Source: Treponema socranskii subsp. buccale (GTDB taxonomy: Bacteria; Spirochaetota; Spirochaetia; Treponematales; Treponemataceae). Taken from it: a DNA stretch of 64,000 nt. Both the position numbers and the translations under genes were made by a program. The first letter of the stretch is position 1, and every line of letters begins with the position of its first letter. Positions 56,152-64,000 of the stretch are shown in pieces. The stretch is taken from positions 1,736,001 to 1,800,000 of the forward strand of contig NZ_CP054258.1 of assembly GCF_024181585.1 (NCBI RefSeq), given 5' to 3'. The notes below the pieces were generated by a model. That model did no database searches. It was not told the origin of the DNA and worked only from the letters and a program-made list of their open reading frames with translations.

Positions 56152-57927
56152 ATGAATTTATTGAAGAAAAAAGGAATCCGTCTGCTGTTTGCAGCGGCAT
56201 TCGTTACGGTACTTGCATCGTGTACGTCGATCCGCGTCGCCGAAGTAACCGACCGCGTCCGCATCATCCGTACGCAGGAAGATATGAACGCGCTCCTCGG
56301 TTTCAACGGAGGCTGGTCGGCAAACAGTAAAATCGGTTTTTTAAACGAAGATGTCCGCGAATGGAAAGCGGCCGATACGGGTTTGCCGTTTGACGGCGTC
56401 GTCATCGAACGCGGTGCGAATATCAAAGTATGCGTCCCGGGTAAAGTCGTATCTTACGGAGAAAAAACGCTTTTCGTTCCGGCAGGAAAATTTATTAAAG
56501 TCAAATCGGGAGCAAAACTGCAGATCTGGAGCGGCAAAACATTGTATGATTTCGATACGTTCCACTTTATCGTCGGCGGCACGGGTACAAACAATCCCGA
56601 AGTGTCGCAAAAAGTGGACAGCACGGCGGCGGTAAGCGTTCTGAACGATTCTTTCAAACACGCGATCGACATCGATAAGGGCGGCACGCTCATACTCGGT
56701 TCGAACAGTGCAAAGGCAAACGACTCGGCGGTTCTCTGGCTCGCAGACGGGAGGTCTATCGGAGCCGACGGAAATCCGAGTCCCTATGCGGGGTCCATCC
56801 GCATAGACGGCAATCTTCAAGTAGTATGCGGCGCAGGTGCGGGCGTTGCTAAAATCCGCACGGTACGAAATCTCAGAGGCGCAGGTTCGACGCTGACGGG
56901 GAGCGGCAGACTGTACATCCGCGGACTGAATAAAATTCACGGCAACGCGATCTTCGCGATCAACGAATTCGACCGCGGAGAATATTCGGACGGTATGGAT
57001 TGGATCGACGAACCGTATATCAAACTGGGTACCATCGAAATCGTCGCGGACGGAATCGAAGGCATCTACAATCCCGACGGTACCGTCGACGGAAGCCCGG
57101 GATACAGGAACAATGCAACGGCGGGCTTTTACTATGTCGCACCGAGCGGTACGATCGACGTCGATCACATGATCGTAAAATGCAATAACAAAGGTACAAC
57201 GGCGGATGCAACCGTCGCGTTGGCAAATTTCAATACGGAGCGCGGCATACTCGGCGGCAAAGTTACAGAGACCGGACCGAAAGCCCGGCTCGGAGATGTG
57301 TACGTCTACAATGCTGCGGAAAAAGATAAGGACGGTCCGCTTTCTGCGATATACACCGTGCAGGGCGTTTTCGATGCGACCGTAGACGGAAAAGTAAAAG
57401 TCGAATGTCCGAACGGAGGAGCGGCGGCAATCGTCGCAACCGGACACGACAGATGGACGGGTGCGGAAAAAACGATTTCTCGAATGGGTTCGGTCGAAGT
57501 GACGTCCAAAGGGAAAAACGCCTTTTTCCAAAGCGCGGCCTTTGACGGATTCGGCACTTATGTAAAAGGCGACGTAACGGTCAGCGGCCGCAACGACGGA
57601 AAGATCGCTCCGTTTATCGGCGCGGTTCCGCCCGGACCGGATATGGGAAAAGGCGGCAAAAGCGGAGTCGCCCCCGAAGCCGAAGATGTACGCAACGAAC
57701 AGTTCGTCGTTCAAGGCGGCATCGTCGATATAGGCGGGAAAGTTTCGGTCGTAAATACGGACAAAAATTTCTATACGCTCGTAAGCAATGAAAAAGGCTC
57801 GACGACAACGGTCGGTTCGCTTTTTATTAACGGAACGCCTCTCGGAGCAAGCGAAAACGCGGTAACGCTCGGAATGAACGGACAATCGCGTTTTGTAAAC
57901 GAAGGCACGTTTACAATTAAAAAATAA
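56152..57927 (+). CDS. Large lipoprotein, beta-helix-like, unknown function
   Basis: 591 residues. Signal peptide with lipobox VLASC, cysteine near residue 24, so it is anchored in a membrane. The body is rich in glycine, valine and short repeated strands (IDIDKGGTLILGSNSAKA, KIRTVRNLRGAGSTLTGSG) as in right-handed beta-helix or autotransporter-like surface proteins. Shares a 24-base identical leader (56124-56147) with the cupin gene (55722-55745). Name of family not known to me. Confidence 0.82.
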   Translation: MNLLKKKGIRLLFAAAFVTVLASCTSIRVAEVTDRVRIIRTQEDMNALLGFNGGWSANSKIGFLNEDVREWKAADTGLPFDGVVIERGANIKVCVPGKVVSYGEKTLFVPAGKFIKVKSGAKLQIWSGKTLYDFDTFHFIVGGTGTNNPEVSQKVDSTAAVSVLNDSFKHAIDIDKGGTLILGSNSAKANDSAVLWLADGRSIGADGNPSPYAGSIRIDGNLQVVCGAGAGVAKIRTVRNLRGAGSTLTGSGRLYIRGLNKIHGNAIFAINEFDRGEYSDGMDWIDEPYIKLGTIEIVADGIEGIYNPDGTVDGSPGYRNNATAGFYYVAPSGTIDVDHMIVKCNNKGTTADATVALANFNTERGILGGKVTETGPKARLGDVYVYNAAEKDKDGPLSAIYTVQGVFDATVDGKVKVECPNGGAAAIVATGHDRWTGAEKTISRMGSVEVTSKGKNAFFQSAAFDGFGTYVKGDVTVSGRNDGKIAPFIGAVPPGPDMGKGGKSGVAPEAEDVRNEQFVVQGGIVDIGGKVSVVNTDKNFYTLVSNEKGSTTTVGSLFINGTPLGASENAVTLGMNGQSRFVNEGTFTIKK

Positions 57928-58126
57928 ATCCCGCATTTTAAGGAATGTTTAAAAGCGCCGCTCAAATAGCGCGGCGCTTTTAACTTCGAGTTTTTTTGAA
58001 AACTCGCCTATATACGTGTGCGCCGCTTGAAACTTCGCGCTTACGCGCTCGTTGCGAGGCTCGCGCACTAATGCGGCATTTTCGGAAGTTGACACTTCCT
58101 GCAATCCCGCATTTTAAGGAATGTTT
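57927..58126. repeat. 24-base direct repeat in the intergenic region
   Basis: The sequence at 57927-57950 (AATCCCGCATTTTAAGG core) returns identically at 58103-58126, 176 bases later. The region between holds the terminator at 57951-57981 and a GC-rich hairpin-prone stretch. No coding sequence is seen in 57928-58269. Confidence 0.85.
57951..57981 (+). terminator. Terminator after the lipoprotein gene
   Basis: AAAAGCGCCGC (57951-57961) and GCGGCGCTTTT (57971-57981), a perfect 11-bp stem with A and T ends; it can work in both directions. Confidence 0.85.
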
Positions 58127-58269
58127 TTTTTAAGCCAGGCGGCCGCGCATCATGCGCGTGCGGAACGCTACACAGACGGCACAAGGCCGGATAGATGAAC
58201 GACACTGCACAAGGCCGCATTTGTCATTTTTTCGTTTTTTCATTATATTATAGCGATAAGGATATCATC

Positions 58270-59388
58270 ATGGAAAAAAAATTGACACCGATTACGCTCC
58301 TGTGCGGATACCTCGGAGCGGGAAAAACGACGCTTTTAAATAACGTTCTGACGAATCAAAAAGGCTATAAAGTCGCCGTCATCGTAAACGATATAGGAGA
58401 AGTAAACGTCGACGCGAAACTCATCGCCGACGGCGCGAAGATCACCGACACGAGCAGCATCGTTCCGCTTACAAACGGCTGTATCTGCTGTACGCTCAAA
58501 ACGCAGCTCGCGCAAAACATCGAAAATCTTATTAAAACGGGCAAATACGATTACATCATGATCGAAGCGAGCGGCGTGTGCGAACCCATGCCGATCGCGC
58601 AGGAACTCGAAACGATTTCAAACGGCAAACTCGACAATGTCGTCGGCGTCGTGGACGCGAAGCGCCTCGTCGACGAATTTTCAGGCGGAGATGCGCTGCT
58701 CAAAGAAAAGGAAGAAGACGATATAGAATCGCTGCTCGTCCAGCAGATCGAATTCTGCTCGACATTATTAATTAATAAAATCGATTTGGTGAGCGAAGCC
58801 GAATTGAAAAAAGTCCGCGCCGTCATCAATACGATCCATCCGAACGTAAAGATCATCGAAACGCAAAACGGCAAAGTACCGGTCGAAGACATCATGGGCA
58901 CGGGATCGTTCGATTTTGAAAAAGTATACGGAAGCGCCGGCTGGTGCCGCGCGATCGAAGAAGAGGAAGAAGAAGGCGAACACCATCACAAAGAAGAAGG
59001 CGACAGCGGCAGCGACGAAGACGAATACGGCATCAGCACGTTCATCTACACGAGGCGAAAACCTTTCGACCGCGTAAAGCTCGACTCATACGCGAACCGC
59101 TGGCCGAAAAACATTATCCGCTGTAAAGGCGTCATGTGGTTTAAAGACGAACCCGATATGGCGTGGGTGTTCGAAACGAGCGGCCGCCAAATCCAAGCGG
59201 GGTATTCGGGCGCATGGCTCGCCTCGTGTCCGAAAGCCGAACAGGAAAGAGTTCTCGCAGAAAATCCGCAGATGAAAAAAGATTGGGATGCGAAAGTCGG
59301 CGACCGAATGATAAAGCTTTGCATTATCGGGCAGGATTTGGATAAAGAAAAAATCTCGAAAGAGCTCGACGAAGTTCTTGCCGATTAA
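58270..59388 (+). CDS. CobW/COG0523 family GTP-dependent metal chaperone
   Basis: 372 residues from ATG 58270 (MEKKLTPITLLCGYLGAGKTTLLNN); AAGGA upstream. Walker A GYLGAGKTT, the metal-binding CICC motif (GCICCTLKTQL), and NKID for guanine recognition. Between residues about 235 and 262 lies a Glu/Asp/His-rich stretch that probably binds metal. Such proteins deliver zinc or cobalt to enzymes; no cobalamin genes are near, so zinc is more likely. Confidence 0.88.
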   Translation: MEKKLTPITLLCGYLGAGKTTLLNNVLTNQKGYKVAVIVNDIGEVNVDAKLIADGAKITDTSSIVPLTNGCICCTLKTQLAQNIENLIKTGKYDYIMIEASGVCEPMPIAQELETISNGKLDNVVGVVDAKRLVDEFSGGDALLKEKEEDDIESLLVQQIEFCSTLLINKIDLVSEAELKKVRAVINTIHPNVKIIETQNGKVPVEDIMGTGSFDFEKVYGSAGWCRAIEEEEEEGEHHHKEEGDSGSDEDEYGISTFIYTRRKPFDRVKLDSYANRWPKNIIRCKGVMWFKDEPDMAWVFETSGRQIQAGYSGAWLASCPKAEQERVLAENPQMKKDWDAKVGDRMIKLCIIGQDLDKEKISKELDEVLAD

Positions 59389-59403
59389 AAAAAGCAAGTT
59401 TTC

Positions 59404-59430
59404 GCTCATCGGCACAGATCGCCGATGAGC
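59404..59430. terminator. Hairpin after the CobW-type gene
   Basis: GCTCATCGGC (59404-59413) and GCCGATGAGC (59421-59430), a perfect 10-bp stem with a 7-base loop; a T run follows a few bases later. Confidence 0.6.
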
Positions 59431-59505
59431 AACCGATTTTAGGGCGGTGCCTTTTGCAAGTCTGCCGCCCATTTGCGATTCCACGAGCGGCAGCGGAACC
59501 GCCGA

Positions 59506-60426
59506 TTACTTTTTTCCGATTTCGCCGATCGCCGATACGACGCCCGCAAGGTTTTGAAAATCCGCCGGCACAATGATTTTCGTCGCCTGTCCGTTCGCGG
59601 CTTTTTCAAGCGTTTCAAGGCTGCGAAGCTTCACGACCGCTTCGTCGATGTGCACGTCTTTGATCATCTGCAATCCGGCTGCCGTCGCCTGCTGCACTTC
59701 GCGGATCGCCTGAGCTTCGCCTTCGGCTTTTCGTATCTGCGCTTCTTTTTCGGCTTCCGCATGCAGGATCGTCGCCTGCTTTTGCGCTTCGGCTTCGAGG
59801 ATGCGCGCCTGCTTTTGTCCTTCTGCGACGAGGATTTCCGACTGCTTTTGCCCTTCTGCGATCAATATCTTTTCACGCCGTTCGCGTTCGGCACGCATCT
59901 GCTTTTCCATCGCTTCGCGGATCGCTTCCGGCGGCATGATGTTTTTCACTTCGACACGGTTCACTTTGATGCCCCACGGATCGGTTGCCTCGTCGAGTAT
60001 CGAACGCATCTTCGTGTTGATGACGTCGCGGCTCGTAAGCGTCGCATCCAAATCGAGCTCTCCGATGATGTTGCGCAGCGTCGTTGCACTTAAATTCTCT
60101 ATGGCGAGCATCGGGTTTTCGACGCCGTAGGTGTACAGCTTCGCATCGGTGATCTGCATATAGACGACGGTATCGATTTTCATCGTAACGTTATCCTTCG
60201 TGATAACCGGCTGCGGCGGAAAATCGAGCACGCGTTCTTTGAGCGACACTTTATTTGCGATGCGGTCGATAAACGGCGTCTTTACATGCAAACCCGTCTG
60301 CCACGTCGCAATATACGTACCGAGCCGCTCGATCACAAACGCGCGCGCTTGCGGAACGATTTGAATATTCGTGATGACGAGCACCATGACGATGACAACC
60401 AATGCGATGATGACATACAGATTCAT
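59506..60426 (-). CDS. SPFH/band 7 (QmcA/stomatin-like) membrane protein
   Basis: 306 residues. N-terminal membrane helix (VIIALVVIVMVLVIT), then the SPFH domain (VPQARAFVIERLGTYIATWQTG) and a long coiled coil of EGQKQ/AEAQKQ repeats (about 180-245). With NfeD partners these form membrane microdomain or protease-regulating complexes. Here the nfeD gene stands just upstream on the same strand (42-base gap), the standard pair. Confidence 0.92.
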   Translation of the reverse strand: MNLYVIIALVVIVMVLVITNIQIVPQARAFVIERLGTYIATWQTGLHVKTPFIDRIANKVSLKERVLDFPPQPVITKDNVTMKIDTVVYMQITDAKLYTYGVENPMLAIENLSATTLRNIIGELDLDATLTSRDVINTKMRSILDEATDPWGIKVNRVEVKNIMPPEAIREAMEKQMRAERERREKILIAEGQKQSEILVAEGQKQARILEAEAQKQATILHAEAEKEAQIRKAEGEAQAIREVQQATAAGLQMIKDVHIDEAVVKLRSLETLEKAANGQATKIIVPADFQNLAGVVSAIGEIGKK

Positions 60427-60468
60427 ATTTCCTCCATGAAAAAATTAATAATAATTATTAAAACAATA

Positions 60469-60924
60469 TTATACCGAGCCCGTCCGGACGGGAACGACGA
60501 CGGCGGTATTGCCTTCAAGCCGCACGATTTTGCACTCCGCCCCTTTTTCGATCGTCTCGCCCTTTTCAGAGCGCGCAGTCCACACGATGCCGCCCGCTTT
60601 TACCGCACCCTTATCGAACTCCGTCATGCGCTGCACGACCAGCACCTTTTTGCCGATAAGGCTGTCCGCGTTCGTCGGCATTTTTTTTGCGAGTTTTTTC
60701 GCCGCAAGCGGCCGCGTAAAGATGAGCAGCGCAAGTGAAATCGCGACGAAGATAAAAAGCTGCCATCGAAACGGAATCGGCGCGAGTGACAAAAAGATCA
60801 TCATAAACGCTCCGCACGCAAACCAAATCGTCGTGAGTGCCATCGTAAGCGATTCGATGACGATGCAGAGAACGACAACGATGAGCCAAAACCACGGCAA
60901 ATTATTTAAAATGAGCATCGGCAT
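60469..60924 (-). CDS. NfeD-family short protein
   Basis: 151 residues: three or four membrane helices (about 8-85) and a C-terminal OB-fold (IGKKVLVVQRMTEFDKGAVKAGG) of the short NfeD class (YbbK-like). It assists the SPFH protein coded next. Confidence 0.88.
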   Translation of the reverse strand: MPMLILNNLPWFWLIVVVLCIVIESLTMALTTIWFACGAFMMIFLSLAPIPFRWQLFIFVAISLALLIFTRPLAAKKLAKKMPTNADSLIGKKVLVVQRMTEFDKGAVKAGGIVWTARSEKGETIEKGAECKIVRLEGNTAVVVPVRTGSV

Positions 60925-60962
60925 GGATGCAGTATAGCATAAAAACCGTTTTTTGTATATTT

Positions 60963-62474
60963 TCAGTCGGAGTATCGGAACACCCGCCTGCCTCCGACAA
61001 AGAGCTCTTTTACTTTGCCGACGAGTTCACGGCCGTCGAACGGAGTCGCTTTTCCTTTGCTGAAAAAGGCGCTCGCGTCCACAGTCCACTTTTCTTCGGG
61101 ATCGACGAACACGATGTCGGCGTCGAAACCGGGAGCGAGCACGCCTTTATTGAGACCGAGAATACGCGCGGGATTTGCCGACATGAGAGCCGACAATCTC
61201 TTCGCTCCGAGCTGACCGCCTGCAACGAGAACGGTATTGCACACCGCAAAGGCCGTTTCAAGCCCCGTAAAGCCGGGACTGCCTGAGACTTTGTCTTCGA
61301 GCGTATGCGGCGCGTGATCGGTCGCGATGACATCGACCGTACCGTCGCGAAGTCCTTCGAGAAGCACGACGCGGTCGTCTTCGCTCCTGAGCGGCGGATT
61401 TACGAGCGCGCGTATAAAAGGTTCGTCGGTGCCGCAGAGAGCCAAGTGATGCGGAGTTACTTCGCAGGTAACGCAAAAACGTTTTTCTTCCCGCGCTTCG
61501 GGTACATAGCGCGTACCGTCGAGGGAAGCTTCGTAGGCGGCGTCCGCTTCGTCGGCGAGGTAATCCGCTTCATCGTCCGAAAGCGATTCTTTTGCACTGC
61601 GCACCGCATCGAGGGCGGCGGCCGTACTCACGTGTGCGATATGCACACGGCACCCCGCTTCACGCGCAATCATGATATTGCGGATCGTCGCGCTGTTTTC
61701 CGCAAGCGCGAGCAGATCGTTCGCTTTTGTCAAAAGGCTCGCGATTTTGTCGAGCACTTCGTCGGGAACGTCATCGTCGTCGTCCGCTCCCCACGCGGCA
61801 AGGTCATAGGCTTCCATCAGTTTGAGCGCTTCACGGCGGTAAGTTTTTGCCGCGGCCGCAAGCGATGCGTCTTCACTGTGACAGCTTACGATAATACCTC
61901 GCCGGGCGGCTTTCGTCATAGCGTCGAGCATGACGGAAGCGGATGCGACATCGTTTCCGTCTTCGGTGATAAGCGGCACGCGAGATGCGTCGAGGTCTTC
62001 GATGTGTCGGGTATCCGAGCCTCCGAAATCCTTTGTGATGCTTACCGACTGTATCACGCCGGCAAGAGCGAGAGAAGCCGCTTCCCTGTCGATTTCGAGC
62101 GCGCTCATCTGCGACGAAACGACGGGAGCCGTATTCGGCATCGCAACGACGGTACCGAAGCCTCCGGCACAAGCCGCGCGCAATCCGCTTGTCAAATCTT
62201 CTTTTTGCGTCTGCCCGGGATAGCGCAAGTGCACGTGCATATCGATAAAAGCGGGCATGAGCGTGAGCCCCTGCGCGTCGACGTATTCGACGGAGGGATG
62301 CTCATAGCCGTCTTCTGCGAGCACGGAAAGCGCGAGAGCTTCCGTCGTTTTTTTATTCGTAAAATAGCCGGTATAGACCGCGCGGATTTTATCGTCCACG
62401 ACAAGCAGCGCTCCGGGCGAGTCGATCGCTTCGTCGAGGAGATGTGCATTGTAAAAAAGAAAAGCGCGCGTCAT
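60963..62474 (-). CDS. pyrC: Dihydroorotase
   Basis: 503 residues, longer than the usual 425-430. Zinc ligands: DMHVHLR, later VSCHSED, HIAHVS and ATDHAPH. The extra length comes from an acidic insert (about 225-245, DDDDDVPDE) and another near 300-335. It closes carbamoyl aspartate to dihydroorotate. Its start overlaps the pyrI stop. Confidence 0.93.
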   Translation of the reverse strand: MTRAFLFYNAHLLDEAIDSPGALLVVDDKIRAVYTGYFTNKKTTEALALSVLAEDGYEHPSVEYVDAQGLTLMPAFIDMHVHLRYPGQTQKEDLTSGLRAACAGGFGTVVAMPNTAPVVSSQMSALEIDREAASLALAGVIQSVSITKDFGGSDTRHIEDLDASRVPLITEDGNDVASASVMLDAMTKAARRGIIVSCHSEDASLAAAAKTYRREALKLMEAYDLAAWGADDDDDVPDEVLDKIASLLTKANDLLALAENSATIRNIMIAREAGCRVHIAHVSTAAALDAVRSAKESLSDDEADYLADEADAAYEASLDGTRYVPEAREEKRFCVTCEVTPHHLALCGTDEPFIRALVNPPLRSEDDRVVLLEGLRDGTVDVIATDHAPHTLEDKVSGSPGFTGLETAFAVCNTVLVAGGQLGAKRLSALMSANPARILGLNKGVLAPGFDADIVFVDPEEKWTVDASAFFSKGKATPFDGRELVGKVKELFVGGRRVFRYSD

Positions 62475-62923
62475 GACTTCGCCTCCACGGGATTTCCGTC
62501 TTCACCCGCCGTATACAGCGCGTCGCAGTATTCACAGCGGTACAATCTTTTCGTTCGGTCGACAAGCAAAAAGGTCGACGGAACGAAGTTTTCGCTCGCC
62601 GTGATACAGCGCGGATTTTTACAGCGGAATACGTTTTGTACGCGCGGCGGCAGGGTCATATTGATTTTCCGAACGACTTTTTCGTCTTTAATAATATTGA
62701 CGCAGATATCGGGATCGATAAAGCCGAGTACCGAAAAATCGATATCGATGATATTGTCGATTTTGATCAAATCTTTTTTGCCGCTCTTTTGCGACGGCAC
62801 GTTCATGATGAGAGCCGACGTAAAAGAAGAAGCGTCGAGGCCGAGCCGGCGGAAAATGCGCCAGCCCGTCCCCGCTCTGATGTGATCGATTACCAAACCG
62901 TTTTTAATCGCCGTTACGTTCAT
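62471..62923 (-). CDS. pyrI: Aspartate carbamoyltransferase regulatory chain
   Basis: 150 residues from ATG 62923 (MNVTAIKNGLVIDHIRAG), with GGAGG upstream. Allosteric N-domain, then a zinc domain with CKNPRC and CEYC cysteines. Binds CTP/ATP and regulates PyrB. Directly between pyrB and pyrC. Confidence 0.95.
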   Translation of the reverse strand: MNVTAIKNGLVIDHIRAGTGWRIFRRLGLDASSFTSALIMNVPSQKSGKKDLIKIDNIIDIDFSVLGFIDPDICVNIIKDEKVVRKINMTLPPRVQNVFRCKNPRCITASENFVPSTFLLVDRTKRLYRCEYCDALYTAGEDGNPVEAKS

Positions 62924-63004
62924 CACCGCCTCCGCTTGTATCGGGAACCAAAAAGACTGCAATGTAAGGCCGCTTAAAAAACCGACCGAATTTTTAAAAC
63001 CGTC

Positions 63005-63928
63005 CTACAGACAGCCCGTCAATTTTGCAATGAGCGCCATGCGCGCATACATGCCGTATTTCACCTGCCTGAAATACGCCGCCCGCGGATCGTCGTCTAC
63101 TTCCGGCGCTATCTCGTTTACGCGCGGCAGCGGATGAAGCACGATCATATCCGGCCTCGCAAGTTTCATCTTTTCTTTGTCAAGAATATAGCTGTCCTTT
63201 AAGCGGATATAATCCTGTTCGTTGAAAAAGCGCTCTTTTTGCACGCGCGTCATATAGAGGATATCGATCGTATCGATGACGTCTTCGAGGCGATGTACGC
63301 TTTCATATTCGGCGCCCGAGGCATCGAGTACGCTTTCCCGAATGTATTCGGGGATCGCAAGTTCGCTCGGACTGATAAAAACGAATTTATTATTTTTATA
63401 GCGGCACATAGCCTGCACGAGACTGTGCACAGTGCGCCCGAATTTCAAATCCCCGCAAAAGCCTACGGTAAGATTTTCAAAACCGCCGCGCAGCTCTCGT
63501 ATCGTCACCAAATCGGTGAGCGTCTGCGTCGGATGGAAGTGTCCTCCGTCGCCCGCATTTATAAGAGGACACGACGAAAAACGGGATGCGAGGAGCGCCG
63601 CCCCCTCTTTCGGACTGCGCATCGCGATGACGTCCACATAAGATGAAACGACACGGATCGTATCGGAAAGAGATTCCCCTTTTACAGAGGAATTCGACTG
63701 TGCGTCCGAAAATCCCTCGACCGCGCCTCCGAGACGGAGCATCGCCGCTTCGAAGGAAAGACGCGTACGCGTGCTCGGTTCAAAAAAAAGCGCCGCGAGA
63801 ATTTTCCCGCGGCACACATCTTGAAACGCAGCAGGATCGACGATCATCTGTTCGGAAAGAGAGCAGATTTCATCGATCTCTTCGACGGAAAGATCATCCG
63901 GCTCTATAAGATGGCGTCCTTCCAACAT
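63005..63928 (-). CDS. pyrB: Aspartate carbamoyltransferase catalytic chain
   Basis: 307 residues. Carbamoyl-phosphate loop [15 protein letters not shown], the catalytic SNSSVKGES and the C-terminal HPLPRVNEI. Second step of pyrimidine synthesis. About 80 bases from pyrI; operon pyrB-pyrI-pyrC. ATG at 63928 ([14 protein letters not shown]); an upstream promoter, if any, lies in the last 72 bases or outside the window. Confidence 0.96.
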   Translation of the reverse strand: MLEGRHLIEPDDLSVEEIDEICSLSEQMIVDPAAFQDVCRGKILAALFFEPSTRTRLSFEAAMLRLGGAVEGFSDAQSNSSVKGESLSDTIRVVSSYVDVIAMRSPKEGAALLASRFSSCPLINAGDGGHFHPTQTLTDLVTIRELRGGFENLTVGFCGDLKFGRTVHSLVQAMCRYKNNKFVFISPSELAIPEYIRESVLDASGAEYESVHRLEDVIDTIDILYMTRVQKERFFNEQDYIRLKDSYILDKEKMKLARPDMIVLHPLPRVNEIAPEVDDDPRAAYFRQVKYGMYARMALIAKLTGCL

Positions 63929-64000
63929 GCGAATCCTCCGCTGCTTAGGCTCAGCTCCGCTTTTGCACTCGGCACGAAAGACGGAGCAAAATTATTAATT

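Noticed and set aside
58215-58262. A Zur-type operator before the CobW gene
   Set aside because: Only TTAT-like words are present; no inverted repeat of the expected form.

Overview
The window looks like a chromosomal piece of a spirochaete of the genus Treponema, with roughly balanced GC in most of its length. Evidence: a flagellar operon in the treponemal order flbD-motA-motB-fliL-fliM-fliY-fliO-fliP-fliQ-fliR-flhB-flhA-flhF, two tandem MAF-family proteins next to conserved treponemal hypotheticals, and rpsD, lolA, rodZ-like and rimO genes typical of the group. The moderate GC would suit an oral or gut species such as the T. socranskii group, but the species is an inference. I saw no rRNA or tRNA gene.

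Layout: 1-11263 (minus) motility and type III export operon, cut at flhF. 11356-13742 a putative operon promoter and a response regulator/histidine kinase pair. 13765-21251 an AT-rich CRISPR-Cas island: a truncated gene remnant, a tracrRNA with its own promoter, cas9, cas1, cas2 and an array of 28 repeats and 27 spacers. It has II-C gene content with a rather large Cas9. 21627-25677 housekeeping and small genes (hemW, lepB, smpB, an exported protein, an ArsC-like protein). 25819-28696 (minus) a putative restriction/defence locus: a DUF262-HNH nuclease and an EcoRI-type adenine methyltransferase gene with a 19-unit AG microsatellite near its 3' end and two spare C-terminal cassettes downstream. 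28822-30838 a TetR-family regulator with palindromic operators and a GH13 amylase. 30884-38966 tsaC-like, a septum-formation protein, then a plus-strand cluster of two hypotheticals, two MAF proteins and a degenerate GGDEF protein. 39011-44462 (minus) pcrA/uvrD, rimO, rodZ-like, lolA. 44978-46691 rpsD and an AEC permease. 46889-57927 a complete AI-2 uptake and processing system (lsrF, lsrB, lsrD, lsrC, lsrA facing lsrR, lsrK), a cupin and a lipoprotein. 58270-63928 a CobW-type metal chaperone, an SPFH/NfeD pair and pyrC-pyrI-pyrB.

The most striking finding is the methyltransferase locus. The AG tract lies inside the last conserved block of the coding region, and all three reading frames downstream of it are open. 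One frame (the present one, 19 units) closes the protein with its own short tail. A second reads into cassette 2, a third runs through cassette 2 out of frame and enters cassette 3. Slippage would therefore switch between three alternative C-termini rather than simply on and off.

Other non-coding structure: two copies of a foldback element of about 150 bp core, one showing a compensatory base-pair change relative to the other; a 140-bp MITE-like element; a shared 15-base motif in the lsr intergenic region and in the putative flagellar operon promoter; and a conserved sequence placed directly after three terminators.
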